DNA of 64,000 bases from Branchiostoma belcheri (taxonomy: Eukaryota > Chordata > Leptocardii > Amphioxiformes > Branchiostomatidae): assembly GCF_001625305.1 (NCBI RefSeq), contig NW_017804476.1, positions 1,062,132 through 1,126,131 of the forward strand. The letters are read 5' to 3'. The notes beneath the pieces are model-generated. The model saw only the letters and a list, made by a program, of their open reading frames with translations, had not been told where the DNA came from and made no database searches. A program made the position numbers and the translations under genes. Shown here piece by piece: positions 20,101 to 27,700 of the stretch (its first letter is position 1; every line of letters starts with the position of its first letter).

Positions 20101-20995
20101 GAGGAAAAAAGAGGATGATGAAAAGTCCCCATTTCTAAAGTGCGTTTTGTGTTTTTTGGCAGATTGTGGCAAAAAGTCTGTTTCTTTCAGCCTCATAATG
20201 ATGGCATATCAATGTTACAAATTAAATGCATAAACACAAATAAATTTTGAGACAATATACACAATGTACTATGGGTTCAACACAAACCTTAATATAATAC
20301 ACATAACATGTGATATAGGAACAAAAGTACAGATGAAAAACGACAGAATTTTGATTATATTAAATGATAAATGTAGAAGGCAATTGGCATTGACCTTTTT
20401 GATTGATTTATTAGATTACTGGGGTAACCCAATTACCCAAGCATGTAGATAATGCAATAACGTTTGTCGTCTTTTGACATGTATTAAGATGAATCGTTGA
20501 CTTAATAATACATCTGGAATTACAATGTAGGTCACCAATCGATGGATGGTCCCTAAAAATTTGTTGACAAATTCAAAAAACAACAGAATTGCGAATTGAC
20601 AAACCGTAAATACTCTGTTAGTAAACGTCAAATTATCAAAATATGAATAACGAATGATAAATCTTATTAAGGCATGAAATGTAACAACTGATCAACCTTA
20701 AGATGCAACTTTGATAGGAAACACACTTTGTGTTAAAAAAAAAACCGTGAAAATCTGTCTCTACTAGTAAAACAAAACTGAAGTGGCTACTTGGTTCCAT
20801 ATCAGTAAGTCCCACTTAAAACGCCATATATTCTAAGCCTATAGACATAAGAAGGGCTTAATACCCGAGAAAGTCATCGTCGTCGCTGTCTCCTGCCTGT
20901 AACGCCAGAATCTCCTCTTCCATCGCCCTTCTGGCCTGAGAAACAGGCATTTTTCTGCGGGAATTCGGCCTTTTTTCCAACAAGGCGACCGCCAT
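7992..20995 (-). CDS. C10orf67: C10orf67-like coiled-coil protein (DUF4709), 14 exons, 563 aa
   Basis: Exons, minus strand: 20995-20865, 19720-19558, 18800-18751, 16983-16932, 16610-16536, 15995-15825, 15365-15218, 14730-14672, 14116-14051, 13322-13149, 12496-12405, 11809-11744, 9363-9086, 8158-7992. Every junction is GT-AG, every phase matches and the sum is 1692 nt, an exact multiple of three with one terminal stop. Domains: a short N-terminus with an acidic DSDDDDFLG (residues 36-44); a DUF4709-like block (about 46-165) with MRVGFFSQDRSCQTE and KSFRQQLADAM, both close to what I recall of human C10orf67; a long Glu/Gln/Lys/Arg coiled coil (about 165-415); a basic region rich in Arg and Ser; and a Pro/Ser-rich tail. 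No signal peptide or membrane segment. Cellular role not established; a cytoskeletal or ciliary scaffold would be inference. The identity rests on recalled family sequence, not a search. Confidence 0.85.
8428..8690 (+). pseudogene. LINE remnant: RT ORF C-terminus and 3' tail
   Basis: Same family as 883-1140. The frame with YFPRTIVEWNSLPPRS ends at a TGA (8605-8607) and is followed by the same GC-rich tail. It lies in the last intron of the C10orf67-like gene, on the opposite strand. Confidence 0.85.
8832..9020 (+). pseudogene. Penelope-like element remnant: GIY-YIG C-terminus
   Basis: The frame 8832-8924 reads VKEAIYMYIWAYHPSLNRDR, then RGRHRLP and a stop. KEAI..I....PSLNRD.G is the end of the GIY-YIG endonuclease of Penelope-like retroelements. 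The tail includes GTGACTGGTCGAAAGC, common at the 3' ends of such elements. A second copy is at 18130. Confidence 0.75.
9086..9363 (-). CDS. C10orf67: C10orf67-like exon 13 (278 nt)
   Basis: Helical LHALKDESYIRQTLQKQAAT, then a basic low-complexity part with SRSASRTNNRRERELERLEK. GC-rich with many G/C third positions. Acceptor GTTCGTTGCAG, donor CTGCAG/GTAACG. Confidence 0.87.
9364..10512. other. Intron 12 of the C10orf67-like gene, left part: little recognised
   Basis: AT-rich. At 10441-10505 a segment with ACTACAGCAGGGGGCTAGTC matches, inverted, 29330-29400, so it belongs to a dispersed repeat, probably a SINE tail. No exon candidates seen. Confidence 0.5.
10513..10640. repeat. 27-bp minisatellite, four full units and a partial
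   Basis: ACTCCCATACTCTTTCCCAA plus ATGCTGT repeated exactly every 27 bp. The copies are identical, so the array is young. Confidence 0.97.
10788..10966 (+). pseudogene. Second LINE family: RT C-terminus
   Basis: An open frame with VPRTSRLWNSLPASVFPDS and ending in NRFLLNSS at a TAG (10964-10966). It has the C-terminal RT signature but differs from the family at 883 and 8428. Confidence 0.8.
11469..11571. repeat. (ACTC)n microsatellite
   Basis: About 25 uninterrupted ACTC units in intron 12 of the C10orf67-like gene. Confidence 0.97.
11744..11809 (-). CDS. C10orf67: C10orf67-like exon 12 (66 nt)
   Basis: LKKDLDRTNRTWEKKFAILK, with phase 2 at both ends. Acceptor TTTTTATCCAG, donor AGAG/GTGAGT. 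Confidence 0.84.
12143..12272. mobile_element. Hairpin MITE, TAGCCTGGGTGCCAGAC family, 9-bp duplication
   Basis: The left arm AGCCTGGGTGCCAGACCCAC pairs with the right arm ending CTGGCACCCTGGCT; inner parts pair through AGCACACTAGGCTC. AATTTTTGT flanks exactly at 12134-12142 and 12273-12281. A related palindrome is at 31856-31936. Confidence 0.92.
12405..12496 (-). CDS. C10orf67: C10orf67-like exon 11 (92 nt)
   Basis: QEASMVTNSNAEEEVKRLKK then KLEMKQAEEIA. Acceptor TTTCTGTAG, donor CCAG/GTGATT, phase 2 out. Confidence 0.83.
12545..12660 (+). repeat. LINE 3' tail fragment
   Basis: AGAGTTAGATGTTCAAAGG through GGTGTGTTACGCCGATAATC matches the tail of the LINE copies at 883 and 8428. No ORF part remains. 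Confidence 0.8.
12860..13052. mobile_element. Hairpin MITE with 9-bp duplication (relative of 4335-4470)
   Basis: TAGCCTACTGTGCAGG faces CCTACACAGGAGGCTA. The inner arms GGGTGGGAGTTTTGATACTG are mirrored. CAATCTTTG is duplicated exactly at 12851-12859 and 13053-13061. Confidence 0.92.
13149..13322 (-). CDS. C10orf67: C10orf67-like exon 10 (174 nt)
   Basis: Fifty-eight codons, continuous coiled coil with LEKQRLDLERQMQEQVKSA and a KEAEEAEKQRQREMEAQRKR stretch. Acceptor GTTCTTCCCAG, donor AAG/GTAACT. Confidence 0.87.
14051..14116 (-). CDS. C10orf67: C10orf67-like exon 9 (66 nt)
   Basis: Twenty-two codons, LRQQIEELRAQMESDKATNR, coiled coil. Acceptor ACATTTTCAG, donor AATG/GTAAGT. Confidence 0.85.
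14158..14443. repeat. Two tandem ~147-bp copies
   Basis: Both copies run from AATCTTTGCCAACT-like starts through CAGTGCCCTCTAGT and AAGCTACAGTACTGCA to CAGGCCTTGCAAGTATGTG. Moderately diverged. Lies in intron 8 of the C10orf67-like gene. Confidence 0.85.
14672..14730 (-). CDS. C10orf67: C10orf67-like exon 8 (59 nt)
   Basis: AEISLQQDKLEKEKAVQEE, coiled coil. Acceptor TCTAACAG, donor GAGGAG/GTACAT. Confidence 0.82.
14850..15130 (-). repeat. Dispersed repeat; holds the empty site for the element at 58746
   Basis: The reverse complement matches 58690-59100 in order: GTTTTCGTTGGATGTTTGG, GATATCTTTT..GATATA, GGAAACTACAGACGG, CCTTATATGAGAC. In the right-hand copy a 211-bp element splits the TTGGAT. 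Here the sequence is uninterrupted at 15059-15080. Confidence 0.85.
15218..15365 (-). CDS. C10orf67: C10orf67-like exon 7 (148 nt)
   Basis: Acidic opening (FNYEDSEGSKSDGNEQQ) then a coiled coil (LKLDIAKLQDKVDDLQDTLE). Donor CTCA/GTAAGG leaves one base, matched by the two bases at the start of exon 8. Confidence 0.87.
15398..15545 (+). mobile_element. tRNA-derived SINE
   Basis: Box-A-like GTAAGTGGTAGCATGC and box-B-like GGTTTGAATCC, followed by CCGATCTTGTGCCCTTGGGC, a body shared with the SINE at 33127. Lies in intron 6 of the C10orf67-like gene. Confidence 0.8.
15825..15995 (-). CDS. C10orf67: C10orf67-like exon 6 (171 nt, coiled coil)
   Basis: Phase 0 at both ends, 57 codons. Heptad-rich with IQRNESIIQMLQMQLKEYQ. 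Acceptor after TTTTATTCCAG, donor GTG/GTGAGA. Confidence 0.87.
16215..16376. mobile_element. Hairpin MITE, relative of 1569-1760
   Basis: TACTCTCTAAGCAGAGGTTT faces AAACCTCTGTTTGGAGAATA. The flanks CCAATTTTT and CCACTTTTT agree at 8 of 9 positions. More diverged arms than the copy at 1569. Confidence 0.85.
16536..16610 (-). CDS. C10orf67: C10orf67-like exon 5 (75 nt)
   Basis: Twenty-five codons, phase 0 at both ends. Encodes KMQVVRKSFRQQLADAMVKI; KSF.QQLADA is a hallmark I recall from human C10orf67. Confidence 0.87.
16932..16983 (-). CDS. C10orf67: C10orf67-like exon 4 (52 nt)
   Basis: Encodes YCRVNDKLEDLEKIHLD after the split Leu codon. Donor GTAAGT. It matches the position of the DRILEIEK-type helix of the vertebrate protein. 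Confidence 0.82.
17040..17720. other. Intron 3 of the C10orf67-like gene: nothing recognised
   Basis: AT-rich. A lone AATCTCCAAGCAGATGTTT at 17420 is a half end of the hairpin MITE family seen at 1569 and 23886. No exon-like island. Confidence 0.5.
17722..17912 (+). mobile_element. tRNA-derived SINE
   Basis: Box A region GGTTAGGGTTGTTGACTC, box B GGGTTCGAATCCC, then a non-tRNA body with GTGAAAATGAGCTAGATCTG. Confidence 0.75.
18130..18297 (+). pseudogene. Penelope-like element remnant: GIY-YIG C-terminus
   Basis: The open frame contains CVIKEAIYIRALQPSLNRDR and continues RGRHRL..TYDPLL to a TGA at 18295-18297. The KEAI.IR..PSLNRD.G signature is that of Penelope-like GIY-YIG domains. A stop at 18127 truncates it on the left. 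Confidence 0.8.
18582..18692 (-). mobile_element. tRNA-derived SINE, minus strand
   Basis: On the minus strand: a tRNA-like head with GGTTCAAACCCC-type box B (plus strand GGGGTTTGAACCC), then a body ending in CTTGAGAAAGGCACTTAGCAC. Confidence 0.75.
18751..18800 (-). CDS. C10orf67: C10orf67-like exon 3 (50 nt)
   Basis: Acceptor CACTGCAG, donor GATCT/GTAAGT. It encodes VLQADYEAKLQAKALD with phase 0 in and phase 2 out. It continues the helix that in the vertebrate protein links the N-terminal block to the KSF.QQLADA motif. Confidence 0.82.
18850..19486. mobile_element. Two overlapping copies of the GTCCGGA / GCAGCACTAC element family
   Basis: Shares CCCATGGC.TATACAAAATTGCATGTTG, GACACTTGATGATGG and TACAGCACTAC with the intact 400-bp element at 26694-27093. 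Two copies are joined and partly deleted. No coding capacity. Confidence 0.75.
19558..19720 (-). CDS. C10orf67: C10orf67-like exon 2 (DUF4709 core)
   Basis: The acceptor follows ATTATCATTTTCAG and the donor is AAGCAG/GTCTGT. It encodes ADQMRVGFFSQDRSCQTEHS, the most recognisable DUF4709 segment, then a helical stretch ending in DLHFSKQ. Confidence 0.85.
19799..19945 (+). mobile_element. tRNA-derived SINE
   Basis: Head AGTGGTTAGCAACCCTGCC, box B GAGTTCGGATCCC, body with GTCGCAGTCC. Lies in intron 1 of the C10orf67-like gene. Confidence 0.7.
19946..20864. other. Rest of C10orf67-like intron 1: nothing recognised
   Basis: AT-rich, no repeat shared with the rest of the window and no exon-like island. 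Confidence 0.5.
20865..20995 (-). CDS. C10orf67: C10orf67-like exon 1 (start codon, acidic tail)
   Basis: ATG at 20995-20993. The frame is open further upstream, but this Met begins the conserved-looking basic/acidic N-terminus (MAVALLEKRPNSRRK). 43 codons plus two bases, donor CTCGG/GTATTA (weak). It splices to 19720 to restore a Gly codon. Confidence 0.78.
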
Positions 20996-21671
20996 CTTGG
21001 TTGCTAACAAACTAACTAGGACAGAAAATAGCCTTCCATTTGAAACAAGATAACCGGTGTTGAGTACTTGAAAGGAAATGTCCCCTAAGTAGGCCAATCA
21101 TTTGAGATCACTATATATATAAATAATTCAATAATATAGATTGAGAACTTTAGGGAGCGATGTGGATTCTCTTCTGATCTGAGGGGTTTGAATTATTTAT
21201 TTCTTGCGTGCGATTCTGCGGTACTTTGGGTTACAAATAAGAAGCCTGATTGGAAATGGCATCCAAACACAAGAAACCCACAATACCGCCAGCATTCTTT
21301 TTTTCACTTATCCTGGTCAGTTTTATACCTTTTAATTTCAAAACAATTAATTTTACAACGGTTTATGAAATGATATAAATCTTGCATACAGTTTCTACAG
21401 AATATCAGCTTCTTTCACATATTCATTTTGTTTGGTTGCCATGATGAAAACACAGAATGCAACAGAGCGTGGAAATTTATTCTTCGATATTTACCATATC
21501 AACAAATGTTGTCACAAATATCACAACTTTATATTAAATAAAATGTATATTGTTTATTCTCATTGGTTTTAATTGTGAATATTGTTGTTGTCGATGGATT
21601 ATACTGAGATTGTGTTTGGTATGTTTGGATGCGGTTGCACAGCTTGGCTGTATCGATGAGACACCAGAGAC
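20996..21671. promoter_or_regulatory. Candidate bidirectional promoter between C10orf67-like and RBM45-like genes
   Basis: Only 676 bp separate the two divergent start codons. The region is AT-rich and free of the window's transposon families. It contains a TATATATAAATA at about 21112-21124. CpG content is low. Transcription starts cannot be placed from sequence alone. Confidence 0.5.
21621..21659 (+). other. Upstream ORF in the RBM45-like leader (13 codons with stop)
   Basis: ATGTTTGGATGC to TGA, ending 12 nt before the main ATG. A second ATG at 21629 opens a frame that overlaps the main start. Both matter only if transcription begins upstream of 21621. Confidence 0.35.
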
Positions 21672-21702
21672 ATGGACGGGTACAGCGACTGTAGCAGCTC
21701 CG
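21672..21702 (+). CDS. RBM45: RBM45-like exon 1 (11 codons, partial last)
   Basis: ATGGAC start with a purine at -3 (GACATGG context). Ten codons plus one base before GTAAGA, a near-consensus donor. Human RBM45 likewise begins MDEAG-like and Ser/Gly-rich. Confidence 0.62.
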
Positions 21703-24700
21703 GTAAGATAAAACCTTCCTCTAACGTCTCATTTCGCAACATTGTACGTTACCCTTGTGTATATAGTGTATACATAACATCCCAGACTTTCCCTGGTGAT
21801 TCTATTTTGGCTCAGTTATTTGGGCGCGGGGAAAATCCAGTGGGCTGGGAATGGCCCCAGGCCAAAATCATGTTAGTGAAACTAGCACGATCATGCCTTG
21901 ACCCTCTTGATCAATGTTCAGTATTATTTGCGCAATGTTCTCCAGATTTCCACGATAATATTCCCAGTGCAAATAGAAAAGTCTAAGGGAAATACAATGG
22001 CTCTCTGTGATCAGAGGTTCAGCGTTTTCTATTGGCCGAGAAGTTTGTTTTGAATTCTCGGCAGGTTTTTATCGTCATAGCAACTTTTACGGTTGCCTGT
22101 GTCCAACCGTGAGAAAATCCCACGAATGTTGTCATACGTGATATTACACATGTATATTTATATATGTCATACATATCGTATGGATGATATGTTATACATT
22201 TAAACTTCATCGCTGCATCATACTTTAGATTCTTTTTTCTAATAAAAACTGGCATGTATGTTAAAATAACACAGGCCCATAACATAGCTATGGTCTTTAG
22301 GGTTAGTTTTTTATTGTCTTAATTTCAGAAAGACAATAAGAACTTTGTGGATTTCCTAAGTATAGGCATGACACAGTGTTTGCATAGTATCATGCCCAAT
22401 CTGTAGATTGTAACGTATTTAGACAACATAATTAGCATTTTTTGGCTGTCAATAATATCTGTGTTTATACTTTGCAATGTCAACCTTAGGTACAGCTAGG
22501 TCACTCTTCCAAATTCTTGCTGAAAGGGATTTTTGTTTTCTCAATGTCTGAATGTCAGTCAAAGAGAGTTGTGTGTTTACACAAGGGGGTTAGGTAGTGG
22601 TATTTTCTACCTTAACCCTGTACCCCTGTAGAAATCTAAACAGGAAAAGTGGGTCATGTTGTGGGACAATACAGTGGCTAATGGACCAGCACAAGTAACA
22701 TGTCACAGATGTGTGTGGTTATCTGGTAGCCTGATAGGAAGGATTATATTATGTGTATCTGGGTTGGACTGTTGTCAGTATCAAAGCTAGTTAAGTAGTC
22801 TCTTATCTATACTATTCTAAGCACAGGTTTGCTTGCTAGCTATCATTATAGAACTGTTAAGCATTTGAAGATTTGCTTGATGAAAATATACTTAGTAAGT
22901 GAGAACTCTTAGTAAGCTCTTGGCTTCGAGTTGCATATATAGAAATCTGTAACAAAGTTTGAATTTGGAACAGGCATTCGAAAGTTCCATCCCTGGTACA
23001 CTACTTCTAAAAATTATTTAGTACCCGAAAATAGTTGCATTTTTTTGTACTGGCATAACAAGAGCCAAGCTTTTCAATGAGAATGGGTGCCAGGCTATTC
23101 AATAGGCAAATGACCAGTGGATCTAGGATTCTAAGGCATAAGTACAGATACTAGGCTATATCAACACTTCCTTCCTGTGTAAATCCTTCACAATTTTGTA
23201 ATAAGTCTAAGTTTCATGAAGTATTCGAGTCATCAGAGATAGAATTCAATGATAATGTGATAGTCCCAAAATGGGGGCCCGCAAGCCCTTTTCCGTAGAG
23301 CGTAATCGGCAGTTTTAATTCCACGTAGAGCGTAGACGGATCGCTCTAATATTTTTGCGTAGAGCGTATTCGGCATTTTAATTCTACGTAATGCGTTGTA
23401 GCCACTTGGAATTTATCGTTAAGCTTAATCAAGAGGTTTCCGAATTCAGCGTAGAGCATTGTCGGGACCCCCCCTTGCAGGCCCTCCAGAATTGCTGCAC
23501 AACAAAATGACTTGCTTCCTACTGAATCCTATAGAACAACATTTTAAAACTTAAAAACGAGCAAGAACCTTCTAGCCTGAAGTAGTCTAGCTGCTTTCTA
23601 ACAATTACAAACGGTAATTCTTTTAAAGAAAAAGTCAAATTAGACGTAATTGTCGATGAGTGATTGTTACCTGTCTCTGTTCATTTTGTAATTTGCCAAA
23701 GGGCGGATCTGAACCAAATGCCACCAACTGTTTCTAGACTGAGTCTGACTCATCCAATTTTCAAAACTATGTTTTTTCCTTGCCGTCCCAGTAAAAAAGT
23801 TTATAAGATGAACAGTTTATAATATGGCTGTCAGCCTCCCAGAAATTCCTTTTTCTTTTCAAATACGGTACAATGTACTAGTAATTAATCTCCAAGCAGA
23901 TCCTACGGTGGCAAGACAACTCCATTGTCCAGAGGAGTGTCCATTAGCCACCGTAGGATCTTCTTGGAGATTAAGTTAGTACTCTACTAGTAATACAATT
24001 ATTTCGATCACAGGCTGTTATTATCTTTTGTATACCTTGCATTGTTCTAAACTAGTGTGAATAGCTCACGCTTTTACCAAGGCAGTAGGGGGTATGAATG
24101 AAAAGAAATCTATACTATTATTGACTTGAGTGATTAACAGTACACTCAGGGTCTTGTAGAACCCTCCTTTGCTATCCTCTTGTAGACTCAGCCAAGCAGG
24201 GAAAAAAATGTGGGGAAAAGATCTCACTCTGTATTTGATTCTGTAGTGATCAAATTTTGTCAGTAAAAAAAGAGGGCCTGCATGGGGGATAGTGATTACA
24301 AATTATGCAAACTTTTCGCCCCCGATTATGAATATTCTCCGAGCTAATTACGAACAATTTTGCGTTATGGCAGCTAATGTAACGATTATGAATTATGATG
24401 ATGTTGGGTGACTGCCTACAGATTACAAAGAGTAACTAGAAAGGTAACATTTGCAAAGCAAATGCATAATGTTTACCTTTTAAGTCTTACTCAAACACAT
24501 TCATATACTGTGACAGGAGTCTAAATCCCTCCTGCTATAAATTGCAACACGATGTAACACAACACTAGTTACCATGGTGACTGACATCTGGTTCAAGTCA
24601 TTGACCTTAGTTGTTTGGAGAAGAAGAGGAAGAAGAAACAGAGCAAAAATAATATGTTTTCCTTCTGCAAAGGTAAACATTAAAAGGCCCAAATACATGT

Positions 24701-27700
24701 ACGCCTTTAAAAAAAGGCCTGCAGGCCCTCAAAAAAGTGACTTGTCTTGAAGGTGATTCATCGCCTTCTTGGTTCATAAAGTAAACGTTATGATATGAGT
24801 ACAAGTTGTCACAAGTCTGTGTTATCTTGTAACAGCAGCCCCGCACCTCAAGCTTATCTTCCATTCCGCCACCCCACAATTGTTTATGACAGTTGTTGGG
24901 CCCACAGACTGAAACCACAGCTCAAACACGTTTATACGAATCCCGAGAAACGTTTCAAAATTGCGGAAACCTCTGAGGACCCAGCTTTACGTATGGTGCG
25001 AGGGCAGTCATTTTGATTGGGAAAGACTTGTCGTACGCCCTTGAGACACTGGTTGCATACAAATGGACTAATGCCTGCATTTATTAGGGGTTGCACACTT
25101 GTAGCATAGATAATGCTGTTGCAGTACCTTGATACATGATGTTCCTCATACATTGTATACGACTTTGTAAAATATTTTATATTTTATAAGAGATACATAG
25201 AAAAAAGGTTAAATCATCAAAAAGCAGAAGAGGGAATTATTGTATGGTCAGATCCTTGCTTTTTTACTTTCTTACTATGGAAAATAATGGATATTTGGTA
25301 CATGGTCTGATATCGCTTTCAGCATACATCTACATGTACTCTACAATGTGTCTTTTGCAATTATTCACAATCAGTTCTGAAGAGTTTAGTGGGTTGATGT
25401 AATGTGGCTATAATATTTGGTGTGTGTTTTATTACTATTGTACTATATTGTACATCAAGCCTAGAGAGAAATAAAAGAGGGCCTGCATGCCCTTTTTAGA
25501 ATAGTATTAGGCATAATCAGACCTTTCTAGTTTTCGTAATCCGTAGGCAGCTGCCCAAAATCATCGTAATTCATAATCAGTACATTAGCCGTAATTGTTC
25601 GTAATCAGCTCTGAGAATTTAACGTAATTCGTGGGGAAGATTTGCTGTAATTCGGAATCTCTAAACCCCCCATACAGGCCCTCATAAAAACTTTTCAACA
25701 CGCAGAATTTCAATTGCCAGTAACCTCCTGCATCTTGCAATGGGACTGTCACATATTTCATTCCTTTTTATCGCGGCACAATATCCTGTCTTCCCAGGCC
25801 TCTCAATCCTTCACAGACACTACCAGGCAATTACCGCAGTGTTATCATATACCCTGGGAGTTTGATAAGGCCTTAGTTAAACCTCAAGTGGGCATGCATC
25901 AGTGCCTGCTCAGATGATAGGAGAAAATATAGAATAAAACTGTAGGATTGAAAAGAAAGTGATGAATACATGTCTCCTATACTGACGAGATTATATGAGG
26001 CCTAGGAAAAAAATGTAGTGTTTCCTGTTTCAGTCCTGAAAAAAAAGGTCAGTAGGTAGGGATTATCTTTTTTGTTTCCTTTCTTTTTTTTTCTAGACTT
26101 CGGTGATATCTATATTTTATAGTGATCCAACTTATGCAATACATTGTAACAAAGTAGATTTTCCCCAGATCAAGTTATTTTCTCCACCATTTCATGTTTT
26201 TGCATCAAAACATAGAAAAAATCATGACAATCCACGTATAATTCACCTTTATACCAGCTATAACTGTTTGAGTAGTTCAGTTAAAGCAGAAACAAAACAA
26301 CTTTTCAACAAGCTCAGTAGGTGAAGATAAGAAAATCCCCTATGAAAATTCACATCAGTGCTGCTTTCTTCCAATATAAGCCATAAAGTGCTTCATTTTA
26401 TGGAACCAATAGATAGGGGATTTGTGTCAGTATCTTGCAGTTTGATCTAATCTAAGTTGAAATGACTTCGGGCATCTCAGTGGGTTTACACTAACAACTC
26501 TTTCTTTCAGAAGTACTGAAGCTTGCCGCAATACATGTCAGTGCTAATTTGTTATTTCCAGGTTAGAACAGTGTATTAATTTTGAAGCGAGATGAGAATG
26601 TCAAAGTAAGATTAACAGTTTAACAAAGTAAATGAGTCCCATTCTTCCAATGTCAACGCTGGAAAACTGGTTGTACCATGTTTCATCACTCAGGTAGTGC
26701 TGCATACCGGTTCACTGGACTTGGATCCGGACTTGTAAGAATGTTTAGGTTCAAGTCCAAAAAAACCTAAAAGTTAAGAACCGAGTCCGGACTTATTACC
26801 ATAAAAGACCATTTCACAAACCCCTTTTCTTTCCAAACCACCTAAAACCTTCCGTAGATTGCAAAATCTTTGCTGCAAAATGAAGAAAACATTGCCATCA
26901 GGCATCGTCAAGTGTCGGCCTCCATGTTATATGTGGCCAAAGTTTCACCCATACAACATTACATGGTTGCCAACATGCAATTTTGTATATGCCATGGGTT
27001 TAGGTCCGGACTTACAAGTCCGGAACTGAACCTAAACCTTTGGACTTGAATCCAGACCTGAACCTAAATGTGGGTTTAGGTATGCAGCACTACACTCAGG
27101 TATCAGATCATGGAGCTAGAAAGGGTCGATCAGCTCAAAAAATTTTTGTCCCTTGCAGGGGTCTTCACAAAAATTGCTAGGGTCAGCAGTTTTTTCTAGG
27201 GTCGGTCGGGAAACAGGAAACACAACATTTTTTTTCCTAGGCCTAAGGTGTCAGGAATTAAAGGATTCAACATGGGATAGGCCTTGTGCTACATGCACCT
27301 TAAATTGACACCATTCTGTCCACACTTGAGTTCATTAACCTAACCTTTGACCATGGCATATGGCAGGGTACTGTAATTCCTGATTTTTTCACAGTACTTT
27401 AATGTTTGCATTTTTCTTGGTTCTGCACTGTGGACTTATCATTTAATTTACCGTTAACAACTAGTTCGCTGACTTTTTTTTCTGCACCTGTCACCACCAT
27501 GAATACATGTAGTTTGAACTGCAAAATCTAAAAGTAAAGAAAGCCTGGCAAGAACTCAACAAAATTTTTATCCTCCTGTGCTCCCATATATATATACCAG
27601 GATAAAGATATGAGAAGGGTACAATATCGACCAAATATTTTAGAACTTTCCCAGTTTCCCAGTTCCCAATATTTTAGAAATTTCACTGTTTTATGGAAAA

